Below are positions 13,613 through 19,790 of a DNA stretch of 19,790 nt, in pieces. Origin of the DNA: CAXGTL01 sp964012725 (GTDB lineage: Archaea > Nanobdellota > Nanobdellia > Woesearchaeales > CAXGTL01); contig CAXGTL010000022.1 in the NCBI GenBank assembly GCA_964012725.1, forward strand, positions 1 through 19,790. The letters are read 5' to 3'. Position 1 is the first letter of the stretch. Every line of letters starts with the position of its first letter. The position numbers and the translations under genes are program-made. Below the pieces are notes generated by a model. The model worked only from the letters and a program-made list of their open reading frames with translations. It searched no databases and was not told where the DNA came from.

Positions 13613-14596
13613 TCATATCTTCTCAATCTTCAGTTTTCTTTGAACAGTAAATGTATACCCATAATCTAACTGAACAACAAAACTAGTCACATATTCGCCT
13701 CTTAAAGGAGTATCAATTTCGCATATTGCTTCTCCTGATTTACCATTTTCTAATTTAACTACACCATCATTCTTACATTTAACAATATCTTCACCTAATT
13801 TAACATTAACTTTTAACATATCTAATACACGCCTATAATCAAAGTTAGGAATTTCTCTTAAACTAGCACTTGAACATAATTTACTTGAAATCCCTTTAGC
13901 AACAACTTTACCATTACCATTATTATTAATCTTAATTCTAAATATAGTTCTAACTTTATCATCAGTAACCTTTTTACTTTGTATACTTACTGATTGTACA
14001 TTCACAGGTGCTCCTTGACTTGAAGGAGAAAAATCACTACTTTGACATGCTTTTGTATGCATTTGAGTTCTTGATTGAATAGGATCTATACACACACTTT
14101 CTCCTAATATTGTTTGATAATCATAACAAGCAGTTGCCATTACAACAGTATCTTGAAACTTGCTTAAACTAATGTCTTTAGAATGGGAATCTATTTCTAA
14201 AAAAGTTTGACCTCCATAAGGATTATCAAGTGACTTTCCTTCCATATCAAAAACAATTGGAGCATTTACTTCATATTCTTTATCATCCATTATAATTTTA
14301 TCAAGAACTAAATAATCTTGTTCAAATCCTAATGATAATACTCCATTTTTAATATCACTTGCACCTACATTATCAACTGATATGCTCATAAAAACAGAAG
14401 GATCATTTTCAAATATTGTATCTGGAGGTATTCCTTTCAAAAACTTAACTTCCAGACCTTTACTTCCTTTTCTAAGATCTCTTTGTGTTAATTGTGCATA
14501 ATTATTAACAGGACTACACCCTGATAAAACTAAAACTAACATTAAAAACATAACTACAAAAACCATACCATTTCTTAATTGTTTTTTATTATTCAT
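13613..14596 (-). CDS. Lipoprotein paralogue 3 of the envelope operon
   Basis: The 327-residue protein has an N-terminal signal ending in lipobox VLSGC (Cys27). It repeats the family plan: GLEVKFLKGIPPDTI (47-61), ISVDNVGASDIKNG (72-85), ATACYDYQTILGESVCID (154-171), an ACQ cysteine (184), QGAPVNVQSVSIQSKK (194-209) and a last strand VVQLDYGYTFTVQRKL (307-322). The start lies only 11 bases after the stop of the transglycosylase gene and has no clear Shine-Dalgarno sequence, so translation is probably coupled. Function is unknown. Four cysteines matching those of lipoprotein 2 suggest conserved disulphides outside the cell. Confidence 0.85.
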   Translation of the reverse strand: MNNKKQLRNGMVFVVMFLMLVLVLSGCSPVNNYAQLTQRDLRKGSKGLEVKFLKGIPPDTIFENDPSVFMSISVDNVGASDIKNGVLSLGFEQDYLVLDKIIMDDKEYEVNAPIVFDMEGKSLDNPYGGQTFLEIDSHSKDISLSKFQDTVVMATACYDYQTILGESVCIDPIQSRTQMHTKACQSSDFSPSSQGAPVNVQSVSIQSKKVTDDKVRTIFRIKINNNGNGKVVAKGISSKLCSSASLREIPNFDYRRVLDMLKVNVKLGEDIVKCKNDGVVKLENGKSGEAICEIDTPLRGEYVTSFVVQLDYGYTFTVQRKLKIEKI

Positions 14597-14607
14597 TTTT
14601 TATATTA

Positions 14608-17600
14608 TTAAGTAATTCCAGCATACTTAACTTCAGCTCTTCTAACTTTTTCAACATAAGTATGATCAGCATAGATTACATCTCCAATTTTGGATCCGCT
14701 TGTATAATACCCAGCACATCCCCAACCATTATATCCTCTGTATGCACGTTCCCACCCAAAATACTCTTTGCTTATAGATGGTTGACTATAAGTATTGCCT
14801 TTAGAATCTACACCTGTAAAAGCTTTACAATCATAGGATCTTTTTTCAAACATATTCAAAGGTTTTTTATTTCTTAAAACTTTTATCCCACACCTAATAT
14901 TATTATCAACATTTTCTAAATCAGAAACTGTCATTTCACAATCACCCATACCTGTTTTAGGCTCAATCTGCATTAATCCTACTGCACCAGCTTTACTTCC
15001 TTTTACATTTCCACTTGAATCAAAATGTTCCAAACTTGATTCTACTTCAGCAATCGCAAGTAACTTTTGTATAGGTATATCATTATAACCAGGTTCACGT
15101 GCAATCGCTATTATCTTTTCTTTATTAAATTCTTTTTCACTTCCTGTATATGTTGTAACAGGTACTACATCAGGAGTTGTTGTTTTAATATCATTTATAT
15201 TTTGACAACCATCTTTCCAAATACATCCGCTTAATTCACAAGCATCTTCAGCACAACTTTCTCGGTTAGGATAAGAACCACAAGCTATATCATAATCTTC
15301 ACAACTATGACATGAATTAAATTCATTATTTCCACCATAAGAAGGATAACAATTTAAATCACAAACATCGTTTGAACAATCAAATTTAGCATAATCACCA
15401 CAATCTTCAATATCTTCTTCTTTACAATAACCAGTATACAAACTCTTGTCTATTTTTCTAGAACTTACAGAAACAACTTCTTCATTTTCAATATCATCTT
15501 TTGTTTTCCCATTACAATTATGGTCAAGGTCCACTTCAACAAAATCACAATCATCATTACAATAACAACCATCATAATCAGTACAAAGATCTTCACAACC
15601 AAATAATGAAGATTGAACAGCATCTCCTTGTGAATAACGTATATTTTGACTTTTACTCATTTCATATTTATATTTAGTAATAACTTTAATATATTTAGTT
15701 GTTATAGGATGAGGATCTAAAACTTCTAAACTAGGAATTAATTTACAATAAAGTGTTTTTGAGTCTGAGATTGCTAAATTACTCAAAGTTTTGGTATTCA
15801 TTTCATAAATATTAACATTACCAACAGTTTCCGGAAATCCAACTTCTGGTGTGCATTCTAATCCCATTCCAACAGGTACTGCAACTAATAAAAGATAAAT
15901 ACTTTTTATTTCTCCATCCCATTGATTTTCTAACCTAATATTTAATCTTGTTCTTTTTTCTTCACCAGCAGGTTTAACACCCAAAGGTAGATTTTGTAAA
16001 GTTGTCATTTCAATTTTAACAGGCCCAGAAGTATAAACTGCTACTGGTTTTTTATTAGTAATACCATAAAATTTCAGAACATCTTCATTAGACCTTTTTA
16101 GATCACGCTTTTTATCTTCGTCCATTAAATAAGTTTTAATATAAGCTTTTGTTGTAAATGGAAAATTAACATTAATATCAATCTTTTCTGATTTTTTCTT
16201 TTGATTTAACTTAGTTTTAGGAATATAACATTCAAATCCTTCACCACCACCTTCTAAATCATACATTTGATATTCAGAAGGATCAACTTCACCATTTATT
16301 CTTAATTTTTTTGTACCTACACTACATGATACTTGTATAATTTGGTCTTTTATACAATCTTCATAACTTGCATAAAGTCTTCTTGTTGTTGTTCCAGGAA
16401 CATCACCTTGTTTTTTATCAGAATCTTTACCACCTATAACTCCAGATATACTAGCAGGTCTGTCTAATGCAATATTAAATGCAAATTCTAAAAAGTTTTT
16501 ACCAAACTTATTCATATTTAATTCTTCACCAATCTCAGTTGCAGCTCTTTCAACTAAGTCTTTAGGTTTTTTTAATTCTCCAAGAACTTTTTTCAAAGCA
16601 TCTTCAGGTTTTTCATCATCTTTAAGATAATTATCACAATCTTCAATATCTAATGAACCTGCTTCAAGATCTACACCTAAGATTGCGTTTGGTTCACCAT
16701 CATCTAAATAAAAATGCCTTTCATAAGGTTCTACTTTATTAATAAAAACACCAAATTTCCCTTTAGAATATCTATCAACTTGGCTTGTATAAACATCTCC
16801 ACCCTGGGCAATCACCATTTGGTCTTTCCACCAACCACCCCACCATTTTTTTGTTTCATTCCAGAACACGGCAAAGTCTTGTTGTGCAGCTTCTTGTAAT
16901 TCAGGTGCTTCTGCTACTTTATACAATATAAATCCTGGAAGATTAGCCATAGTTCCTTCTTCAGCAAATGCCCACATTGATAAAGGAGCTAAAATAATAA
17001 GAACCATCACTCCTAAAATAATTATAATTTTATAAATTCCAGCAGTAAAATTCTGAATAGCATTATTTTCACTAGAACTTAATTTTCTAGTACTTGCTCC
17101 AGATAAAATTGATAATATAATTGCACATGTAAATACAGGCATATAAGAATAAAATCCTGCCAAAAATCCAAACCCTACACTAACAATTGCACCAATTGCT
17201 CCAAATACACCTAACCTTGCCCAAAGAATAACACCACCTATTATCCTAGCAAAAAAATGAAATTTAATTAAAAAAGGTACCATTGTAAATCCAATTACAA
17301 CTGCATCAAGTAAAACTGCTAAAAAAATTTTACTCCAAATACCACTACCACTTCCACCTTTTAACTGTCTATTAGCTTCTACTCTTAAATAAATTCTTTG
17401 TATTACAGGGAAAAAAAGTTCAAATACAACTACAATTAAAAGAATAAGAACTTGTGCATAAATATTTCTAAGCCAAACAAAAAATATGATTAACAAAACT
17501 TTGATTACTTTACCAAATTTACTTTGTTTATCAGTTTCACCAAATAATTGTATATCAAGAAAATAAAGTAACCTAGGTTTGATCATTAAAAGTAAAAATA

Positions 17601-17856
17601 AGATTATTACTCCAGCAGCTGCATATTCTGCATTTTTATAATACCATGAAAAAAATGCCAATATTAAAAATATTAACCAAAAGATCATACTTCCGCCTTT
17701 AATTCCTGCTGCACCAGAATATGGTTTAAAAAAAGGATGATTCTGCATAGTTTCATCTTCACCAGAAAAATCTTTCCATTTACCTTTTAATTTACTAAAA
17801 ATAGAATTATTAGAATTATTTTTTTTATCTTTGATCTCTTGATCCTGTTTAGCCAT
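14608..17856 (-). CDS. Polytopic membrane protein with a C-terminal lytic-transglycosylase (SLT) domain
   Basis: The 1082-residue protein has a basic cytosolic N-terminus (1-50) and about eight to nine hydrophobic helices between 56 and 298. A large extracytoplasmic part includes WWGGWW (338-343). A beta domain (about 605-744) resembles the neighbouring lipoproteins: GPVKIEMTTLQNLPLGV, RLENQWDGEI and ITKYKYEMSKSQ. A cysteine-rich stretch follows (754-884), then an SLT domain (about 905-1075). SLT signatures are AIAEVESSL with catalytic-type E939, AVGLMQIEPKTG (958-969), VDNNIRCG (983-990) and AYRGYNGWG (1038-1046). SLT enzymes cleave the glycan strands of peptidoglycan, which archaea lack. 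AGAGGAATAA upstream (17861-17870) serves as Shine-Dalgarno. Membrane core plus lysozyme-like tail recalls VirB6 and VirB1 of type IV secretion, an inference only. Confidence 0.87.
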   Translation of the reverse strand: MAKQDQEIKDKKNNSNNSIFSKLKGKWKDFSGEDETMQNHPFFKPYSGAAGIKGGSMIFWLIFLILAFFSWYYKNAEYAAAGVIILFLLLMIKPRLLYFLDIQLFGETDKQSKFGKVIKVLLIIFFVWLRNIYAQVLILLIVVVFELFFPVIQRIYLRVEANRQLKGGSGSGIWSKIFLAVLLDAVVIGFTMVPFLIKFHFFARIIGGVILWARLGVFGAIGAIVSVGFGFLAGFYSYMPVFTCAIILSILSGASTRKLSSSENNAIQNFTAGIYKIIIILGVMVLIILAPLSMWAFAEEGTMANLPGFILYKVAEAPELQEAAQQDFAVFWNETKKWWGGWWKDQMVIAQGGDVYTSQVDRYSKGKFGVFINKVEPYERHFYLDDGEPNAILGVDLEAGSLDIEDCDNYLKDDEKPEDALKKVLGELKKPKDLVERAATEIGEELNMNKFGKNFLEFAFNIALDRPASISGVIGGKDSDKKQGDVPGTTTRRLYASYEDCIKDQIIQVSCSVGTKKLRINGEVDPSEYQMYDLEGGGEGFECYIPKTKLNQKKKSEKIDINVNFPFTTKAYIKTYLMDEDKKRDLKRSNEDVLKFYGITNKKPVAVYTSGPVKIEMTTLQNLPLGVKPAGEEKRTRLNIRLENQWDGEIKSIYLLLVAVPVGMGLECTPEVGFPETVGNVNIYEMNTKTLSNLAISDSKTLYCKLIPSLEVLDPHPITTKYIKVITKYKYEMSKSQNIRYSQGDAVQSSLFGCEDLCTDYDGCYCNDDCDFVEVDLDHNCNGKTKDDIENEEVVSVSSRKIDKSLYTGYCKEEDIEDCGDYAKFDCSNDVCDLNCYPSYGGNNEFNSCHSCEDYDIACGSYPNRESCAEDACELSGCIWKDGCQNINDIKTTTPDVVPVTTYTGSEKEFNKEKIIAIAREPGYNDIPIQKLLAIAEVESSLEHFDSSGNVKGSKAGAVGLMQIEPKTGMGDCEMTVSDLENVDNNIRCGIKVLRNKKPLNMFEKRSYDCKAFTGVDSKGNTYSQPSISKEYFGWERAYRGYNGWGCAGYYTSGSKIGDVIYADHTYVEKVRRAEVKYAGIT

Positions 17857-17918
17857 TTAATTATTCCTCTTTTTTATAAATAAATTAATAAAATAAAAAT
17901 AAAATAAAAAAAATAAAA
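17857..17918 (-). promoter_or_regulatory. T-rich spacer with TATA-like box and Shine-Dalgarno site inside the operon
   Basis: On the minus strand the first part (17918 to about 17882) is T-rich, like a weak terminator after the anchored Cys-rich protein gene. It is followed by TTTATAAA (17873-17880) and AGAGGA (17865-17870), eight bases before the ATG at 17856. This could lower expression of the downstream genes relative to the first gene, or give them their own promoter. Confidence 0.4.
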
Positions 17919-19628
17919 CTATTCCTCTAAACTAACTTTAATTTCTTTTAGTTCAAATGATTTATCTGGACTAATCCTAATAGAGTTGTAGTTTTCTTCG
18001 ACTTTAGATGAAACATCATATGAATAACTATCTCCTTCTGTCCTAATGATTGTTGCTCTACCATTAACTCTCAATTCGAATTCCTTTTCTTCATCATTGT
18101 CAAGGAATTTAAAGTCAAGAAGTATTTTATATCCTTTTTTCAGTTTACCATCACGTGAAATGTCTATTTCACATTCATCAGGATTGTCTCCACCTTCATC
18201 TTCATATTCAGAAGCACAATCATCGCATTCTCCTGAAGTTATTGAAGATTCACAAACACTTCCTAAACCTGATGTAGGAACTTCATTACACCAATAATTG
18301 TTTTCATTGTCTTCATAACAACAATCTATGTCATAGTTCTTACCACATCCTTCAAGACAAACATCATCAGTATCGTCACCACACATGTCTTCACATGGTA
18401 CTGCAGGATCTCCATCTTCATCTTCATAACCAGTTAAACATCTTGAACATTTAGCAGTATCAATAGCAGAAACACACCTATCATCTGCATCATCTGTTTC
18501 AAGATCACACCAGAAATTGTCTTGACTTTCTTCAAAACAACAATCTACATCTTCATCTTCATCACAACCTTTTGGACAAAATCCATCAACATCTCCACAC
18601 ATTTCTTCTTTTTCATCTGTAAAATACTTTGTATCTAAATCAAAATAATATGTATAATCTTCTTTTTCTTCTATTGATGCTTTCAAGTCTATTCTTCCAA
18701 TATCATAACTACCATGAGTTGTAGAAAACATAATATCATTGTCACCTTTTCTTATTAATTCTGGACCAAATTCAATATGGTTTGCTATATTACAACTAGG
18801 TGTTCCAGAATAAACTTCATGATTATTAACTTCAATTACTAATGGACCAACTTTTCTAGATTCACAATCAGGATAATATTTTAGTTCCATTTTATTAGCA
18901 GATTCATATTCTTCGTCTGCAATATAAAATTTATTTTTAGTAACTAAGTGTGAAATATCAGTAACTGTACCAACTAACTTAATTTTCTTAATATAATATT
19001 CATTTGTTTTCCAGAATAAAGCACCTGGTGAAGAAACACTGAATTCTATTAAATTATTTTTTTGTAAAAGGTCTTTCTTAATATTAATAGGTTCTATGTT
19101 TCCATTTGTGATTCTTCCTTCATAAACTTCTGCATCATTAAATTTAATAATAATGTCTCCATCACCATTTTCAACAACAAAATCCATTAAAACATTCTCA
19201 GTATTATCAACATCGTCTAAAACAAAAGACAATAGTTTTGGTTTATTATCAAACAAACTTCTTTTTACAGTTATTGAAGAAAATTCTTCTAAAATAGTGC
19301 CTGATGATGCATCAAATAATTTAACTCTTGGAATAAAATGATGTATCCTATCATCACCTTGTACACTTAATAAACCAGGATTTTCTAATAATAAAACATT
19401 TGCATCTAAAATACCAGTATCGTCACCACTAACACCACCAACACTATCGCCAGTACTAGTACCTGTACCAGATGTAGTAGAACTTCCACTATCATCTCCT
19501 AAGATTGCTGCTCTATCTCCTGGAGGAAGAAATAATATATATAAAATAATCATTAATGCAATGATTGCAATAAAAACAGCAGCAGATCCACCACCTGCTT
19601 CTTGACTTTTCTTATTCTTTCTAAACAT
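17919..19628 (-). CDS. N-terminally anchored beta-sandwich protein with two ten-cysteine repeats
   Basis: The 569-residue protein has a short basic N-terminus with KKSQEAGGGSAA (6-17) and one membrane helix (about 17-34). A Gly/Ser/Thr linker follows (46-72). Two beta-sandwich-like regions cover about 75-220 (with SVSSPGALFW, 197-206) and 230-320. Two acidic cysteine-rich repeats lie at 344-412 and 416-486, and a last beta domain at 488-569. The N-terminus is loosely reminiscent of archaeal type IV pilin-like proteins, but I see no certain prepilin cleavage site, so a plain anchor is as likely. The bulk should be outside the cell. It is the first gene of the cluster; GGTGAT (19634-19639) sits five bases before the ATG. 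No catalytic motif is visible, and a role as stalk or adhesin-like component is inferred. Confidence 0.82.
   Translation of the reverse strand: MFRKNKKSQEAGGGSAAVFIAIIALMIILYILFLPPGDRAAILGDDSGSSTTSGTGTSTGDSVGGVSGDDTGILDANVLLLENPGLLSVQGDDRIHHFIPRVKLFDASSGTILEEFSSITVKRSLFDNKPKLLSFVLDDVDNTENVLMDFVVENGDGDIIIKFNDAEVYEGRITNGNIEPINIKKDLLQKNNLIEFSVSSPGALFWKTNEYYIKKIKLVGTVTDISHLVTKNKFYIADEEYESANKMELKYYPDCESRKVGPLVIEVNNHEVYSGTPSCNIANHIEFGPELIRKGDNDIMFSTTHGSYDIGRIDLKASIEEKEDYTYYFDLDTKYFTDEKEEMCGDVDGFCPKGCDEDEDVDCCFEESQDNFWCDLETDDADDRCVSAIDTAKCSRCLTGYEDEDGDPAVPCEDMCGDDTDDVCLEGCGKNYDIDCCYEDNENNYWCNEVPTSGLGSVCESSITSGECDDCASEYEDEGGDNPDECEIDISRDGKLKKGYKILLDFKFLDNDEEKEFELRVNGRATIIRTEGDSYSYDVSSKVEENYNSIRISPDKSFELKEIKVSLEE
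18171..18383 (-). repeat. Cys-rich repeat 2 (coding)
   Basis: Encodes residues 416-486 with ten Cys spaced 7, 3, 7, 0, 9, 11, 8, 2 and 14 residues apart, nearly the same as repeat 1, with the same CGD, DCC, YWC and CxxC landmarks. Confidence 0.85.
18393..18599 (-). repeat. Cys-rich repeat 1 (coding)
   Basis: Encodes residues 344-412 with ten Cys spaced 6, 3, 7, 0, 9, 10, 8, 2 and 14 residues apart. The pattern starts CGD, contains DCC and WC, and ends CxxC then YEDE. Confidence 0.85.
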
Positions 19629-19735
19629 AATATATCACCTTTTTTTGTTTTTCAAAAAAAAGACCAGCAAATCTCTGATTTGCGCTGCCCTTTTTGTTTA
19701 TTTTAATTATATTTTTATCAATATTACTTATATAC
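19629..19735 (-). promoter_or_regulatory. Leader of the envelope operon: TATA box, hairpin and T8 tract (attenuator-like)
   Basis: On the minus strand a TATATAAG box (19728-19735) is followed by a predicted leader of 70-80 bases. The leader contains the hairpin GCAAATC-AGA-GATTTGC (19667-19683), extendable to a nine-pair stem with a 2-base bulge (19665-19687). Eight T residues follow (19654-19661). After another T-free, A-rich stretch comes the GGTGAT ribosome-binding site (19634-19639). A terminator-shaped element between promoter and start codon could attenuate the operon. On the plus strand the same hairpin also runs into CCCTTTTTG, so a bidirectional terminator is an alternative. Confidence 0.5.
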
Positions 19736-19769
19736 ATGATACTCACACCTATATAGAACAATTATAAGT

Positions 19770-19787
19770 AGATTTATATATAAATCT
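19770..19787. promoter_or_regulatory. 18-base perfect palindrome with a TATA core
   Basis: AGATTTATATATAAATCT equals its own reverse complement. It lies upstream of the envelope operon at the window edge. It could be an operator overlapping a TATA box that faces either way. AT-rich sequence makes chance palindromes more common, so this is tentative. Confidence 0.4.
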
Positions 19788-19790
19788 TAT

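Overview
This window is archaeal chromosome. It carries an archaeal replication factor C small subunit, an archaeal FEN1 with a terminal PCNA-binding motif, a Trm5-type tRNA methyltransferase, the 3' tip of a tRNA-intron endonuclease gene and a solo PRC-barrel protein. Several genes have a TATA box about 26 bases before the start codon, which is the spacing of leaderless archaeal transcripts. The DNA is very AT-rich and genes are packed tightly, with stop codons that touch or overlap. Together with the many anchored surface proteins, this suggests a small-genome DPANN-type archaeon (Woesearchaeota/Pacearchaeota-like). That placement is inferred from style and gene content, not from a marker phylogeny.

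Left part (1-11151), information processing and single genes. The last 22 codons of endA end at 71. A minus-strand B12-binding radical SAM gene (72-1850) follows with its stop codon directly against the endA stop. A second copy of the last 50 bases of endA lies beyond it (1934-1983), so the radical SAM gene sits in a cassette of about 1.9 kb flanked by direct repeats. Next come a winged-helix/coiled-coil protein of unknown function (2032-3249), fen1 (3281-4309), an EamA/DMT permease (4380-5249) with a Trm5-like methyltransferase 15 bases behind it (5265-6296), and a convergent 816-residue cell-surface protein (6293-8743). Divergent from that are a Cas4-like Fe-S nuclease (8846-9655), a PRC-barrel protein (9760-10023) and rfcS (10180-11151).

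Right part (11177-19628), five minus-strand genes read from right to left. They encode a membrane-anchored beta-sandwich protein with two ten-cysteine repeats, a 1082-residue polytopic membrane protein ending in a lytic-transglycosylase (SLT) domain, and three successive lipoproteins. The three lipoproteins are paralogues. Their shared domain also appears to occur inside the transglycosylase protein, so four of the five products look like parts of one envelope assembly. The operon leader holds a hairpin followed by eight T residues, like an attenuator. A peptidoglycan-lytic domain is surprising in an archaeon, and this cluster is the best candidate here for an undescribed system. Possible roles are a cell-contact or secretion apparatus, or an attack on a bacterial partner's wall. 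No ATPase or other engine is present inside the window.
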